64,000 nt of DNA from an uncultured Prochlorococcus sp. (GCA_902538515.1 CACBFH010000001.1:1-64000), one strand, 5' to 3'. Numbered from the stretch's first letter, positions 1 to 10,856 are shown. The notes: generated by a model not told the origin, from the letters alone. Translations and numbers: made by a program.

Positions 1-660
1 AGAAAAAAACTTCTTGAGGATAAAGAAAATCATAACTGGAGAACTTTTACTGATTTGATTAAAATATTGAATCATTTTGGTTGTTTAAATGATTTGGAAT
101 TGACAGAAGTTGGTCAAACAGTTGGTTCAATAAGAAGTGAAAATGAGTTATGGATTGGTCTTGTTTTAGTTAGTGGTTATTTAGACGATTTAGATCCTCC
201 TGAGTTAGCTGCAATTATTCAAGCTATATGTGTTGATGTAAGGAGGCCAAATCTTTGGTGTAATTTCAAGCCTTCTTTAAAGGTAATAGATGTTTTTAAT
301 GAATTAGATGGTTTAAGAAAATTAGTCTCTTTTCAACAAAATAAGTTTCATATTGAGATTCCTATCTATTTAGAAACAGAGTTGACTGGAATTATTTCTG
401 AATGGGCAAGAGGAAAAAAATGGAAAGATTTGGTTTTTAATACTTCATTAGACGAAGGTGATGTAGTGAGGATTATTAGAAGATCAATTGATGTCCTTTC
501 TCAAGTGCAATACTGTATTGGTGTTAGTAATAAATTAAAAAGCAAAGCTAAGCTAGCATTAAAAGCTATTAATCGTTTTCCTGTTTCAGAATCTAATGAT
601 CTTATAAAAGTCTCAGAAGATATTAATCCTGCAACAAAAAGAATTGACAATAATTTTTAA
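1..660 (+). CDS. Ski2-like DEAD/DEAH RNA helicase, C-terminal part (partial)
   Basis: The reading frame is open from base 1, so the gene begins before the window; about 219 codons are visible. The sequence matches the DSHCT domain that closes Ski2/Mtr4-type superfamily 2 RNA helicases: the LWIGLVLVSGYLDDLDPPELAAI segment (given here in part), a long acidic helix pair, and the W-x-RG-x-KWKDL region followed by EGDVVRIIRRSIDVLSQ. Such helicases unwind structured RNA for processing or decay. The DEAD and helicase C domains must lie upstream. The gene ends 10 bp before the convergent fumC gene. The family call is confident; the exact substrate is unknown. Confidence 0.85.
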   Translation, partial: RKKLLEDKENHNWRTFTDLIKILNHFGCLNDLELTEVGQTVGSIRSENELWIGLVLVSGYLDDLDPPELAAIIQAICVDVRRPNLWCNFKPSLKVIDVFNELDGLRKLVSFQQNKFHIEIPIYLETELTGIISEWARGKKWKDLVFNTSLDEGDVVRIIRRSIDVLSQVQYCIGVSNKLKSKAKLALKAINRFPVSESNDLIKVSEDINPATKRIDNNF

Positions 661-670
661 ATTTTTTTAA

Positions 671-2056
671 TCAAATCATTGAATTGATATTCATTGCTTC
701 ATCAAATTCATCTTCGTTTAAATAACCTAATTTAATTGTTGCCTCTTTTAAATTTAATGATTCTTTGAAGGCAAGGTTTGCAATTTCAGCTGCTTTTTCA
801 TAACCAACTTTTGGCACTATGGCTGTAACCAACATTAGTGAATTTTCTAAATTTAACTTTATTCTCTTTTGATTAGGTTCCATCCCATCAACTAATTTTT
901 TTCTGAAGTTTTCTATTACATTTTTAAGTAATTTTAAACTTGTGAGAATATTAAATCCAATAAGAGGCTTATATTCATTCATCTGTAAAGTGCCACTAGA
1001 ATTTGCCATTGAGACTGCATATTCAAGACCCATTATCTGAGTACAAACCATTGATAAGGCTTCGCATTGAGTTGGATTAACTTTGCCCGGCATAATAGAA
1101 CTTCCAGGTTCATTTTGAGGAATTATTAGTTCATATATTCCTGATCTTGGACCAGAAGATAGAATTTTTATATCATTTGAAATTTTAAATAATGCACCCG
1201 CTAATATTTTTATCTGACTCATTACTTGAGCAAGACGATCATGCGAGGCCATGATAGAAAAATTATTTTTTGATTTATAGAACATTAGATCAGTATCATC
1301 GGAAATTGATTTTATAGAATCTTCACAAAATCCTTTTGGACAATTAATCCCTGTACCAACCGCAGTTCCTCCCAGAGGTAAGAAATACAATTCATTCAGA
1401 CTCATAATAATTGCATTCTCAGCATCTTTTAGTTGCTCTGACCATCCTGATATTTCTTGCCCAAAAGTAAGGGGAACTGCATCTTGAAAATGGGTTCTTC
1501 CTATCTTTATAAGGTCTTTCCATTCTTCACTTTTTTTATCAAGGACCTTAGTAAGTTCTCTGATCGTTGGAACTAAATTTTTGATTATTTCATTAACAAC
1601 AGATATTTGAATAGCAGCAGGAAAAGTGTCATTAGTTGACTGAGATTTATTTACATCATCATTCGGATGAATTGGTTGATGACTACCAAGCTCTGTATTA
1701 GTTTTTAAAGCTGCAATATTTGAAATTACCTCATTAACATTCATATTTGTTTGCGTACCACTACCTGTTTGCCAAACCCTTAAGGGAAACTGAGAATCGT
1801 GAAGCCCATCAAGTATTTCCGTACATGCCTCTACAATCAAATCTTTTTTCTTTTTATCTAATAAACCTAAATTGAAATTCGCAATTGAAGCAGCTTTTTT
1901 TATGAGGGTCAGTGAATAAATTAACTCAATTGGAATTAATTCTTCTCCAATAGAAAAATTTATTATCGATCTTTGTGTTTGAGCACCCCACAAAGCTTCC
2001 ATGGGAACCTCTATTGTTCCCATACTATCTTTTTCAATCCTAAAGTTTTTGGTCAT
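671..2056 (-). CDS. fumC: Fumarate hydratase class II
   Basis: A 461-residue protein of normal length for the fumarase/aspartase superfamily. It has the class II N-terminus (MGTIEVP...WGAQTQRS), the TGSGTQTNMN active-site loop near residue 97, and the superfamily signature GSSIMPGKVNP near residue 318. It reversibly hydrates fumarate to malate in the cytosol. The next gene on the same strand is purB, whose product is the related adenylosuccinate lyase and releases fumarate; the two are 48 bp apart and could be co-transcribed, purB first. That pairing lets purine synthesis feed fumarate directly to this enzyme. Start chosen at the first ATG giving the standard N-terminus. Confidence 0.96.
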   Translation of the reverse strand: MTKNFRIEKDSMGTIEVPMEALWGAQTQRSIINFSIGEELIPIELIYSLTLIKKAASIANFNLGLLDKKKKDLIVEACTEILDGLHDSQFPLRVWQTGSGTQTNMNVNEVISNIAALKTNTELGSHQPIHPNDDVNKSQSTNDTFPAAIQISVVNEIIKNLVPTIRELTKVLDKKSEEWKDLIKIGRTHFQDAVPLTFGQEISGWSEQLKDAENAIIMSLNELYFLPLGGTAVGTGINCPKGFCEDSIKSISDDTDLMFYKSKNNFSIMASHDRLAQVMSQIKILAGALFKISNDIKILSSGPRSGIYELIIPQNEPGSSIMPGKVNPTQCEALSMVCTQIMGLEYAVSMANSSGTLQMNEYKPLIGFNILTSLKLLKNVIENFRKKLVDGMEPNQKRIKLNLENSLMLVTAIVPKVGYEKAAEIANLAFKESLNLKEATIKLGYLNEDEFDEAMNINSMI

Positions 2057-2104
2057 TATTCCTCTGAAAACACTGGTTAAACTTAGATAAGGTTTTCAGT
2101 AATC

Positions 2105-3400
2105 CTAGATACCTAGCTTCTCCCATATTACACTTAAATTATTAAGATGAATTGAAGGATTAAAACATTCTTCTAAGTCGCTTTGATCAATAAAATCCAT
2201 AATTTCATTATCTCTCTCTATATTTTGTTTGAAATTCCCATTCGGAGTATTCCAGGCCTGATGCGCATTTTTTTGTACTAAGCTATAAGCTTTTTCTCTA
2301 GACAAACCCTTCTCTACAAGCAAAAGTAAAACTTTCTGACTAAAGATTACACCACCATATATATTTAAATTTTTGAGCATATTTTTTGGATAAACTTCTA
2401 AATTGCTTACTATATCTTGCATTTCTCTGAGCATAAAATGCAAGCAGATTGATACGTCAGGTAGCATGATACGTTCATTTGAACTATGGCTTATATCTCT
2501 TTCGTGCCAAAGTGGAACATTTTCAAGTGCTGTTAAGACGTAACTCCTCAAAATTCTTGCTAAACCACTTACTCTTTCACTTCGAATAGGATTTCTTTTA
2601 TGAGGCATGGCAGAACTTCCTTTTTGCCCTTTTGTAAAGCCCTCCTCAACTTCTAAAACATCAGTTCTTTGTAAATTTCTTATTTCAGTTGCGAATCTAT
2701 CTAAAGAAGCGCCAACTAGTGCAATAGTTTGCACATATTCTGCATGTCTGTCTCTCGATATAACCTGCGTACTTGCTGTATCAGGTTTTAAGCCGAGTAA
2801 ATCACAAGTTATTTGTTCTACTTTAGGATTCGTATTAGCGTAAGTTCCCATTGCACCACTTATTTGTCCAATTGCTACAGAATCTTTCAGAGTTAACAAT
2901 CTTTTTTTGTTCCTTATTATTTCTGCTAACCATCCAGCAAGTTTAAAACCGAAAGAAATTGGCTCCCCATGAATTGCATGAGATCTGCCAATCATTAATG
3001 TATTTTTATGCTTCCTTGCTAATAATCTGACCTCATTTTCTAGGTTCTCAATTTCTTCTAATAACAATTCGCAAGAATCTACTAACTGAAGAGATAAGCC
3101 AGTATCAAGTACATCACTACTGGTCATGCCAACATGGATGTATCTTCCTGAATCTCCTACAAATTCATTAACGCTTGTAAGAAATGCTATGACATCATGT
3201 TTAACTTCCTTCTCAATTTCTGAAATTCTAGATTCATCAAACTTTGCATTTGAACGTATCTCTTTTATGGCATTCTCAGGGATTTTACCGAGGGAAAAAT
3301 TTGCTTCACATGCAGCTATTTCAACCTTAAGCCAACTTTGGAATTTTGCGCTTTCAGTCCAGATTTTTCCCATTTCGGGTAATGTGTAACGCTCGATCAC
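2105..3400 (-). CDS. purB: Adenylosuccinate lyase
   Basis: A 431-residue enzyme of usual size. The N-terminus MIERYTLPEMGKIW is typical of bacterial PurB, and the superfamily signature GSSAMPHKRNP lies near residue 261. HVGMTSSDVLDT and the catalytic TxxSR-D-RHAEYVQ stretch are also visible. It catalyses two steps of purine synthesis: SAICAR to AICAR and adenylosuccinate to AMP, each releasing fumarate. It lies upstream of fumC on the minus strand. The small open frames on the opposite strand here are antisense shadows. Confidence 0.97.
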   Translation of the reverse strand: MIERYTLPEMGKIWTESAKFQSWLKVEIAACEANFSLGKIPENAIKEIRSNAKFDESRISEIEKEVKHDVIAFLTSVNEFVGDSGRYIHVGMTSSDVLDTGLSLQLVDSCELLLEEIENLENEVRLLARKHKNTLMIGRSHAIHGEPISFGFKLAGWLAEIIRNKKRLLTLKDSVAIGQISGAMGTYANTNPKVEQITCDLLGLKPDTASTQVISRDRHAEYVQTIALVGASLDRFATEIRNLQRTDVLEVEEGFTKGQKGSSAMPHKRNPIRSERVSGLARILRSYVLTALENVPLWHERDISHSSNERIMLPDVSICLHFMLREMQDIVSNLEVYPKNMLKNLNIYGGVIFSQKVLLLLVEKGLSREKAYSLVQKNAHQAWNTPNGNFKQNIERDNEIMDFIDQSDLEECFNPSIHLNNLSVIWEKLGI

Positions 3401-3680
3401 AATTTTTATTTATTATCAATTTAAACTTTATAACAAAATCGAATTATTGCCCTATACCTTTAAAGATGTACTTGCCATTGAACATATTTGACTGATTATT
3501 ATTTTCCTATGTAACATGTTTCTGGCTAATAAAGATATCTTAAATATTGAAATGTTTGCATATATTCCTTCGTTAATCATGGGTAATTTTTTAGTTCTTA
3601 TTTAAAATTGAAAGGTATTAATGAATTTGGATCTTAATCTTATAGAAGCTCATTATTCAGTCTTTTTTATTGATTAATAG

Positions 3681-4493
3681 ATGATTAAAAAAAGTAGATT
3701 AGATCTTTATCTTCTAAATAAAGGTTTATGTGAAACTCGTCAAAAAGCCCAAGGTTTAATTCTTGCGGGCAAGGTTAGAGATATCAATGGGAAAGTATTG
3801 GATAAACCTGGACAACAAGTATTAATTGGATCTGAGTTTTTTATTGATTCCGCGCCTATGTTTGTATCAAGGGGCGGCGAAAAATTATTGGAGGCATTTA
3901 AAAAACTTGAAATTAAAGTAAAAGACAAAATATGTATTGACGCAGGAATCTCTACTGGGGGATTTACCGATTGCTTATTGCAACAAGGCGCAAAGTTAGT
4001 TTATGGGATAGATGTTGGTTATGGACAAACTGCATGGAAGATTAGAAATAACCCAAAAGTTATACTTTTTGAACGAACTAATATTCGAAATTTAAAACCT
4101 AATGATCTTTTATCTAGAAGTAATGAATTACCAAATTTTGTTGTTGCTGATTTGTCTTTTATTTCATTAAAGTTAGTTTTTAAATCTATTGGCAATTTAT
4201 TAGAAGGTGATTGTATTGAGGGAATATTTTTAATTAAACCCCAATTTGAGGTAGGTAAAGATAAAGTCAATAAAGGAGGTGTTGTTCGCAATCCTAAATT
4301 CCATACTGAGGCTATAGAGTCTGTTATCTATGCTGCTAAGAATTTCCAATGGAATATAAAGAATTTGATAGCTTCTCCGCTGGTAGGTCCTGCTGGGAAT
4401 CATGAATATCTAGCTTGGATGACCTTAGGAAGTCAATCAAATAAAAGGATTAATAGTGAATATATACAAAATTTAGTAAAAGAAACTATTTAA
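3681..4493 (+). CDS. TlyA-family rRNA 2'-O-methyltransferase (S4 + FtsJ-like)
   Basis: A 270-residue protein with an N-terminal S4 RNA-binding domain (about residues 4-60: RLDLYLLNKGLCETRQKAQ, then LILAGKVRDING) followed by a Rossmann methyltransferase of the FtsJ/RrmJ type, with the SAM motif DAGISTGGFTDCLL starting at about residue 87. Family members, often annotated as hemolysin A, methylate ribose 2'-OH groups of 16S or 23S rRNA. The RGGEKL motif after the S4 domain is characteristic. It converges on glnB with 1 bp between stop codons. The enzymatic class is confident; the target nucleotide in this organism is inferred only. Confidence 0.88.
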   Translation: MIKKSRLDLYLLNKGLCETRQKAQGLILAGKVRDINGKVLDKPGQQVLIGSEFFIDSAPMFVSRGGEKLLEAFKKLEIKVKDKICIDAGISTGGFTDCLLQQGAKLVYGIDVGYGQTAWKIRNNPKVILFERTNIRNLKPNDLLSRSNELPNFVVADLSFISLKLVFKSIGNLLEGDCIEGIFLIKPQFEVGKDKVNKGGVVRNPKFHTEAIESVIYAAKNFQWNIKNLIASPLVGPAGNHEYLAWMTLGSQSNKRINSEYIQNLVKETI

Positions 4494-4494
4494 A

Positions 4495-4857
<363 letters not shown>

Positions 4858-5103
4858 TTAATTGTTTTTTGGGAAAACATCCAACATTGAAATATCAGAA
4901 AAACATTCAACATTAAGGCCTGCATTCTTGGCGTCTTCAATTAATAGTTGGGAATTTTCTTCAGAAATTATTACTGTACTATTTGACAACGCTTGCCACT
5001 GATCATTCTCAAAGTGTGTTTGAAGCCATAACATTCCAATTGCGGTTTTTGGTTGAAGGGATTTATTTAAGTTCTTATCGATAGTTATCAAACAAATGTC
5101 CAT
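4858..5103 (-). CDS. Hypothetical 81-residue protein upstream of glnB
   Basis: I do not recognise a named family. The protein is soluble, with no signal peptide or membrane span, beginning MDICLITIDKNLNK and carrying a WLQTHFENDQWQAL segment. It is the first gene of a probable two-gene unit with glnB (24-bp gap) and lies directly downstream of a class II NtcA-type promoter, so it is likely induced under nitrogen limitation. That context suggests a role linked to nitrogen status, but the sequence shows no catalytic motif. Confidence 0.75.
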   Translation of the reverse strand: MDICLITIDKNLNKSLQPKTAIGMLWLQTHFENDQWQALSNSTVIISEENSQLLIEDAKNAGLNVECFSDISMLDVFPKNN

Positions 5104-5125
5104 TAATTTTTCATCGAACTAAACA

Positions 5126-5170
5126 CATATAAACCTTTTGGCGGACATTATGAATGTTACTATTGATACA
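5126..5170 (-). promoter_or_regulatory. Class II NtcA-type promoter for the 81-aa gene and glnB
   Basis: Read on the minus strand, TGTATCAATAGTAACA matches the NtcA consensus TGTA-N8-TACA at all but one position. Exactly 22 bases later comes TTATAT, a -10 element. NtcA-activated class II promoters have the operator centred near -41 with 22-23 bases to the -10 box, so the geometry fits. No -35 box is visible, as expected when NtcA replaces it. Confidence 0.65.
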
Positions 5171-5292
5171 AAAATAAGATTTAACATCTTTTGACTTAGT
5201 CAATTGTAATACTTAGATTTGTTGATACTTTTGCGAATTTTTATCTTTATATATATTTTTTATATAGGTTTAGTAATAAAGTTCTACTAAAA

Positions 5293-5703
5293 ATGAGTAC
5301 AACTAAATTAGAAGATTCGACTCAAAGACCGCTATATGGTGAAAGAATTATTGAAGAATCAAAAATAATTTGTTTCGATAATCCAAATAAGAAAAGAATT
5401 TATGAAATTTCTATTCAGTTACCTGAATTTACATGTAAGTGCCCCTTTTCTGGTTATCCAGATTTTGCAAAGCTAAATATTATTTATCAACCTAATTTGA
5501 AAGTCTATGAGTTGAAGTCTTTAAAGCTTTATATTAATAATTTTAGGGATATTAAAATATCACATGAGGAAGTTGTGAATAGAATTATGGATGATTTAGT
5601 AAATGAAGGTTCACCTCACTGGATACATTTAAATGCTGCATTTAACCCTAGAGGGAATGTTTCTATGCAGTTAGATATTTTTAGTGGGCAGAAAAGAAAT
5701 TAA
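5293..5703 (+). CDS. queF: NADPH-dependent 7-cyano-7-deazaguanine reductase
   Basis: 136 residues, the short unimodular QueF type. Visible features are the catalytic Cys50 in [12 protein letters not shown], the substrate-binding YELKSLKLY motif (residues 72-80), the [11 protein letters not shown] helix and the late [13 protein letters not shown] segment. It reduces preQ0 to preQ1 in queuosine synthesis for tRNA modification. Its last codon overlaps the end of the convergent ccs1 gene by 4 bp. The start ATG is chosen because it gives the full family N-terminus. Confidence 0.94.
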   Translation: MSTTKLEDSTQRPLYGERIIEESKIICFDNPNKKRIYEISIQLPEFTCKCPFSGYPDFAKLNIIYQPNLKVYELKSLKLYINNFRDIKISHEEVVNRIMDDLVNEGSPHWIHLNAAFNPRGNVSMQLDIFSGQKRN

Positions 5704-6986
5704 AAATTTTTTATTTCGTCTGATAATTTAAAAAATTCTTTTTTAAAACCAACTAGATTTTTATTACTAAGGCCTCCAATAGATAACTTTTGTGATTCTT
5801 TATTTACCAGAATCCATAATTGGTTAGTTGGTATAAGACTTATTATTGTTCCAAAAATAATTAAGATAAAAGAAAAGTAAATAAATGGTATAGACGGATC
5901 ATTTTTAATTATTAATCCACTGCTGGGGATTATTTTTTTCAGAGATACTTTTGAATAATTAACTTCTAAAGGATCTTCATTGATATAGAGATTATTCCCT
6001 GAAAAATTCTCTATATTAGAAATTTTAAGTGGACCATTTTCATTATCTATTGTTAAAAGGAAATTTTTTTTAGTCTCCGATCCTAATTCAACTAAAACAC
6101 CCCAAACTTGATTACCGATTTCTGGAATCTCCTTTAATTGCAATTGATAAAGGATATTATCTATTTCTAAAACAATATTTGATATTGCCCAATCTGCTTG
6201 ATAAATAGTTAATCCTTTAAACCTGATTGGGTGATTAACTTTGGTTGTTTTTATTTCATTTAAATTTAGATCTTCAGAAGAAAAATTTAATTTTGAAATA
6301 AACTGTTTGGGCACACCATCACTTTCACGTTCTATAGAAAAATCGACTAACTTTACATTGGCTTTTGAGTTTGTGCTCTCATTAACAAGATCTAAAGTTT
6401 CTCCAGGCAGTAAATATTGTTCTTTTGATTGACTTGTAAAACTTCCATATGCTGAACCTATAAGTAAAACTATTAATCCGATATGTACAACTAAAGGACC
6501 GATTTTTCCAATTAACCCCTTTCTTGCAGAAATATGACTTTTAAATTTGTATGTTTTCCATCCTTTTTTTTTAAGTAATAAATCTACTTTTGATATATGT
6601 TCGCCATCTTGATTGATTGGATGACTTGTAGATAGTTGCAGTTTGCTAAATTTTTTTTCGCTCTCATATTCAATCCATTTTATTGAAGCTTTTAATGAAG
6701 GAATTTGCCTCCTGAAACTACAAGCTGCCAGAGAAATGCAAAGAAGAATTAATGTAAATAAAAACCAAAAGCTTGTATATATATGATCCAATTGAAGTTT
6801 TAAGACTTTTTCTCCATCTAAAAATCCAAAAATGGGAGCTCTATCGAAATTATCAATATAGAATTTATTATTACTACCTTGAGGTATGAAAGTACCAATG
6901 CCACTTGAAATAGCTATGAAGATTATGAGTGATATAGCGAATCTTAAACTTGATATTTTTAAAATTAGATTCTTAAAAAAAATCAT
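5700..6986 (-). CDS. ccs1: Cytochrome c biogenesis protein Ccs1/ResB
   Basis: A 428-residue membrane protein of the ResB family (System II cytochrome c maturation). The N-terminal [25 protein letters not shown] is the first membrane span with the family signature; further spans lie near residues 75-93, 163-183 and 367-387, with a large lumenal domain between the last two. With CcsA it transfers and ligates heme to apocytochromes c6 and f on the lumenal side of the thylakoid. It starts immediately after ccdA ends (no gap), consistent with one thiol-reduction and heme-ligation operon. Confidence 0.93.
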   Translation of the reverse strand: MIFFKNLILKISSLRFAISLIIFIAISSGIGTFIPQGSNNKFYIDNFDRAPIFGFLDGEKVLKLQLDHIYTSFWFLFTLILLCISLAACSFRRQIPSLKASIKWIEYESEKKFSKLQLSTSHPINQDGEHISKVDLLLKKKGWKTYKFKSHISARKGLIGKIGPLVVHIGLIVLLIGSAYGSFTSQSKEQYLLPGETLDLVNESTNSKANVKLVDFSIERESDGVPKQFISKLNFSSEDLNLNEIKTTKVNHPIRFKGLTIYQADWAISNIVLEIDNILYQLQLKEIPEIGNQVWGVLVELGSETKKNFLLTIDNENGPLKISNIENFSGNNLYINEDPLEVNYSKVSLKKIIPSSGLIIKNDPSIPFIYFSFILIIFGTIISLIPTNQLWILVNKESQKLSIGGLSNKNLVGFKKEFFKLSDEIKNF

Positions 6987-7643
6987 TTAAATCCAATTTG
7001 AGAATAAATTTAATAACCCTAGGGAAATTAAAAATATCCCACTTAAAGTGGGAATTATTTGACTAAATTTTCTAAGCTCTAAAAATTGTTTTAAGTTTTC
7101 TGCAGTAGCTCCTGCAACGATTAATGGGGTTACTTGGCCTATCCCAAAGAAAAATAAAAAAATAATAGATATTGTGGGGTTTTTAGCTTGCGATACCCAA
7201 GCCAGAAGAGTTGCTAAAACTGGAGTAATGCAAGGTGAAGAAGCTAGTCCAAAAGTAGTCCCTATGGCAAAAGGCGCTATAAATGTTGGTATTTTATCTT
7301 CAATTATTTTTATATCAGGTCCATTCGGTAACTGAAACTTTAGAATCCCTAGTAAATTTAAACCCATTATTATTGCTATCAAGGCAACGACCGAAGTGTA
7401 ATAAGATGGGATTTGCCCATATATTCTACCTAGGAATCCACTAGCAGCACCAAGCGCAACGAGTGAAAAAACGACTCCTCCTGAAAAACTAATAAGTTTA
7501 AATTTATTTTTTTCTGTTCCTCCTATATAAGCAATAGTGATTGGTAGTAATGATAATGAACATGGGCCAAGACTAGTTACAAGTCCTGCACTGAAAACCA
7601 AAAATATAGTAAATGGACCAGGACTATTAAGACCATTCTGCAT
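6987..7643 (-). CDS. ccdA: Cytochrome c biogenesis protein CcdA (thiol-disulfide transporter)
   Basis: A 218-residue polytopic membrane protein with about six spans. The paired redox cysteines of the DsbD/CcdA family are visible in GLVTSLGPCSLSLLP (first half) and SSPCITPVLATLLAW (second half), in the usual pseudo-repeat. It passes electrons across the thylakoid membrane to keep the CXXCH motifs of apocytochromes c reduced. It abuts ccs1 directly, forming the expected System II pair. Confidence 0.94.
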   Translation of the reverse strand: MQNGLNSPGPFTIFLVFSAGLVTSLGPCSLSLLPITIAYIGGTEKNKFKLISFSGGVVFSLVALGAASGFLGRIYGQIPSYYTSVVALIAIIMGLNLLGILKFQLPNGPDIKIIEDKIPTFIAPFAIGTTFGLASSPCITPVLATLLAWVSQAKNPTISIIFLFFFGIGQVTPLIVAGATAENLKQFLELRKFSQIIPTLSGIFLISLGLLNLFSNWI

Positions 7644-7725
7644 AAGCAGATTACCCTTCTGAGATAATTCTGAAATAACTAAATTAAATGATTCGATAGC
7701 TTGGCTTAATTTTCTTAAATTCTAA

Positions 7726-8952
7726 CTAATTAAGAGTCTTTCGTGTATTAATCATACCTATGAATCCTGTTGATTCTAATGAACATCTCAGTAACATTCC
7801 TGCAATAAAAAAAGATGCTATTAAAGAATTTCCACCATAACTAATGAAAGGTAGTGGTAAGCCTGTAGTAGGCATGGATCCTGTTGCGACAGCAATATGC
7901 ATTATCGATTGACCTGTTAACAATACACCACATCCAATAGCAACTAATTTTGTATAGTTGTTCCTGCACTTAAGACTAATTCTTAGGCTTATTAAAGAGA
8001 AAACTGTTAAAAATCCTAAGAATAAAGTACAACCCAACAAACCAAATTCTTCTGCAAAAATGGCAAAAATAAAATCGGTATACATGAACGGTAGATACTG
8101 TAATTTTTGCATTGACAGCCCAAAACCTTGGCCTAATAGACCACCTGAACCTATGGCAAATAAACTCTGAACCAATTGAAATCCGCTTTCTTGTTGATCT
8201 TTCCAAGGATTAATAAATGAAGTAACCCTAAGTTTTTGATATTCGTTATTGAGGATACTAATGCATCCAGTTATGAATCCTAATGAAGCAAATGAGCAAA
8301 GAGAACTAAGTTTTACGCCTCCACAAAAACCCATTACCCAAAAAAGGATTCCAGTTAATGATGCAGTACTTAAATTAGGCTGTTTAAGTATTAATAAAAT
8401 TAACAAACCAAAAGAGAATATTGAAATTAATTTTTTATTATTCTTTATCAGATTCCAATGAGCAAAAAGGTTAGAAGCCTCAAGAATTAAAAAAGGTTTT
8501 ATTAATTCAGATGGTTGCAGACGTAAAAAACCTACTACTAGCCATCTTGAGGAGCCATTCACTGTAATTCCAGTAATATTTGTTAAAAAAATCAAAAAAA
8601 ATAAGGTATAAAATATAATTCTTGAAAACTTCAAAAGACTTCTAATATTCGTATTGAGAACGAAATAAAAAAGACCAATACCTGGAATTGTCCAAATAAT
8701 TTGTTTTTTTAAGAAATAAGCCCAATTTCCCATTTCCCTACTAGCCACCCACCAACTTGATGATCCTAATATGCATATTCCTAATATTGACCAAATTCCA
8801 ATTAGGACAATGAGGATTTTTGCCTCATAAGGCCATATTTTCCAGGGTAAGGGGAATATAGACTCTGTTAAATTTTTTTTGTAATAAGAATTAAAGGTTT
8901 TTTTTCTTTTAGAAATTTTTTTATATTTAATTTGTTCTTGACTTATCTCCAA
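7726..8952 (-). CDS. ftsW: Cell division protein FtsW (SEDS peptidoglycan glycosyltransferase)
   Basis: A 408-residue SEDS-family protein with about ten membrane spans. GSSRWLVVGFLRLQPSELIKP is the family hallmark (W-x3-G-x2-QPSE-x2-K), and a second conserved block, P-x2-YTDFIFA-x-FAEEFGLLG, plus TTGLPLPFISYGGNS near the C-terminus, fix the assignment. It polymerises glycan strands with its partner transpeptidase at the septum. FtsW is preferred over RodA because of the block order and cyanobacterial precedent, but the two are hard to separate by eye. Confidence 0.88.
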   Translation of the reverse strand: MEISQEQIKYKKISKRKKTFNSYYKKNLTESIFPLPWKIWPYEAKILIVLIGIWSILGICILGSSSWWVASREMGNWAYFLKKQIIWTIPGIGLFYFVLNTNIRSLLKFSRIIFYTLFFLIFLTNITGITVNGSSRWLVVGFLRLQPSELIKPFLILEASNLFAHWNLIKNNKKLISIFSFGLLILLILKQPNLSTASLTGILFWVMGFCGGVKLSSLCSFASLGFITGCISILNNEYQKLRVTSFINPWKDQQESGFQLVQSLFAIGSGGLLGQGFGLSMQKLQYLPFMYTDFIFAIFAEEFGLLGCTLFLGFLTVFSLISLRISLKCRNNYTKLVAIGCGVLLTGQSIMHIAVATGSMPTTGLPLPFISYGGNSLIASFFIAGMLLRCSLESTGFIGMINTRKTLN

Positions 8953-9220
8953 TTTTTTAGATGTATATATACTATTGAGACGTTTAATTGAGATTTTGCC
9001 AAGTCTTTTATTAACGTTTTAAAGTGTTAAATCAATTAAAAAGATGAATTTTAATGAATTTTATTTTTAGAAGAATAAAGTAAAAAATGGTCTACAGATT
9101 CATCATAAATCTTAAGAATTAATTTTTTATAAAAAAAAACTAGCTAAAAGGTACCTCTCCATGATAGATTCCGTGAGTTTATATACTTAATTTAAACCAT
9201 TCAGAGAGGGTTTCTAAACT

Positions 9221-9697
9221 ATGTTCACATCAGTGGACTCAAATAGAAAAAAACTTGAACATCTTTCTAATGAGAATGTTCAACTTCCTCAACCCCTGAA
9301 TAATTCGATCATCAAAGAAAGTGAATCTGGCATTGCCAATCAAATAGATAATTTCCTTTCTCAGAATGATGAATACACAAAATTGCAATTAACAATTTTT
9401 GGAATTACTTTTATTGTTTCTATTTTATTAGCATCAATAACTGGAATTTTTCTAGGTTTTACTTTTGGTTTTAGTATTTTTATAGGTGCAATTGCTGGCA
9501 TTTTTTACCTACGTTTGCTTGCCAAAAGTATAGGAAAACTTGGTAAAGAATCATCAGGTGTATCAAAATTGCAACTATTAGTTCCAGTTTGCCTCTTTAT
9601 TTTTGCGAGCAAGCTAGGATCTTTGGATATTTTTCCTGCAATGATAGGTTTTTTCATTTATAAGCCTTCACTCATTCTTTATTTTTCACGTTCTTAA
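9221..9697 (+). CDS. atp1: ATP synthase assembly protein I (Atp1)
   Basis: A 158-residue membrane protein directly upstream of the ATP synthase genes, where cyanobacteria carry the AtpI/Atp1 factor. The N-terminal ~65 residues are polar; three to four hydrophobic spans follow (about residues 67-90, 93-108, 125-152). The role, inferred from the family, is help in assembling the rotor ring and possibly in ion supply. It is the first gene of the operon; the ~270-bp region upstream has no other gene and must hold the operon promoter. Confidence 0.85.
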   Translation: MFTSVDSNRKKLEHLSNENVQLPQPLNNSIIKESESGIANQIDNFLSQNDEYTKLQLTIFGITFIVSILLASITGIFLGFTFGFSIFIGAIAGIFYLRLLAKSIGKLGKESSGVSKLQLLVPVCLFIFASKLGSLDIFPAMIGFFIYKPSLILYFSRS

Positions 9698-9720
9698 GTA
9701 AATTTTTTTATTCAAAACAA

Positions 9721-10446
9721 ATGTTTTTTAATTCCTTGCTAACAAATTTTGCAGCATTAGAAGTTGGTCAACATCTTTATTGGCAAATTGGAAATATAAG
9801 ACTTCATGGGCAGGTATTTTTAACATCTTGGATTTTATTAGGAGCGTTATTAGTTTTTATTACATTAGGAACTAAAAAAATGGAAAATGATCCTAAAGGC
9901 CTTCAAAACTTGCTTGAGTTCCTCTGGGATTACATAAGAGATCTTGCTAGGACTCAAATAGGTGAAAAAGTATATAGAGATTGGATGCCATTTATAGGTA
10001 CTTTATTTTTATTCGTCTTTGTTAGTAATTGGGGAGGAGCTTTAATTCCTTGGAGATTGATTAAGTTACCAAGTGGAGAATTAGGAGCACCTACTGCAGA
10101 TATTAATACAACTATAGCCTTGGCTTTATTGGTTTCACTTTCTTATTTCTATGCAGGGTTAAGCAACAAGGGTTGGAGATACTTCGAATATTATGTTCAC
10201 CCAACTCCTATTATGCTTCCTTTCAAAATTCTAGAGGACTTTACGAAACCTTTATCACTCTCATTCAGGCTATTTGGAAATATTTTGGCTGATGAACTTG
10301 TTGTTGGTGTTCTAGTCTTTTTAGTTCCGCTAATTCTCCCAATACCTGTTATGTTCCTAGGATTATTTACTAGCGCAATTCAGGCATTGATTTTCGCAAC
10401 TTTGGCGGCCTACTACATTGGAGAAGCTGTTGAAGAACATCATTAG
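9721..10446 (+). CDS. atpB: ATP synthase Fo subunit a
   Basis: 241 residues, usual length (called atpI in plastid nomenclature). The essential arginine is in [18 protein letters not shown], and the C-terminal [16 protein letters not shown] is the last conserved span with the Gln. It forms the two half-channels that carry protons to the c-ring in the thylakoid membrane. The initiation codon is chosen because the N-terminus then reads like other cyanobacterial subunits. A 164-bp spacer with two hairpins separates it from atpE. Confidence 0.97.
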   Translation: MFFNSLLTNFAALEVGQHLYWQIGNIRLHGQVFLTSWILLGALLVFITLGTKKMENDPKGLQNLLEFLWDYIRDLARTQIGEKVYRDWMPFIGTLFLFVFVSNWGGALIPWRLIKLPSGELGAPTADINTTIALALLVSLSYFYAGLSNKGWRYFEYYVHPTPIMLPFKILEDFTKPLSLSFRLFGNILADELVVGVLVFLVPLILPIPVMFLGLFTSAIQALIFATLAAYYIGEAVEEHH

Positions 10447-10463
10447 CCGTCTTCTAATACATT

Positions 10464-10532
10464 CAGACGCTTTTACAAAGTGTCTGTAATCTGTCAAAAT
10501 ATCTAATCGCGTAGGTCTGAAAATATCAGACC
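10464..10532 (+). promoter_or_regulatory. Two hairpins in the atpB-atpE spacer
   Basis: CAGAC at 10464-10468 pairs with GTCTG at 10482-10486, and GGTCTGA (10514-10520) pairs perfectly with TCAGACC (10526-10532) around a 5-base loop. Neither is followed by a T-run, so they are more likely RNA processing or stability elements than terminators. They lie upstream of the c-subunit gene, which must be made in large excess over subunit a. Confidence 0.5.
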
Positions 10533-10592
10533 CATTCTTAAAAGAAAGGATGTCCAAGCGTGAATGACAACAAAGATTATCACAAGTATTAA

Positions 10593-10856
<264 letters not shown>

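Noticed and set aside
2607..2843. Open frame on the plus strand inside purB
   Set aside because: Antisense shadow of a strongly conserved enzyme; composition follows purB codons. The same applies to frames at 3126, 12604, 24816 and 27939.
3500..3680. Short frames before the TlyA-type gene (for example a 29-codon frame at about 3516)
   Set aside because: No ribosome-binding site, no match to known small photosystem subunits and no coding bias.
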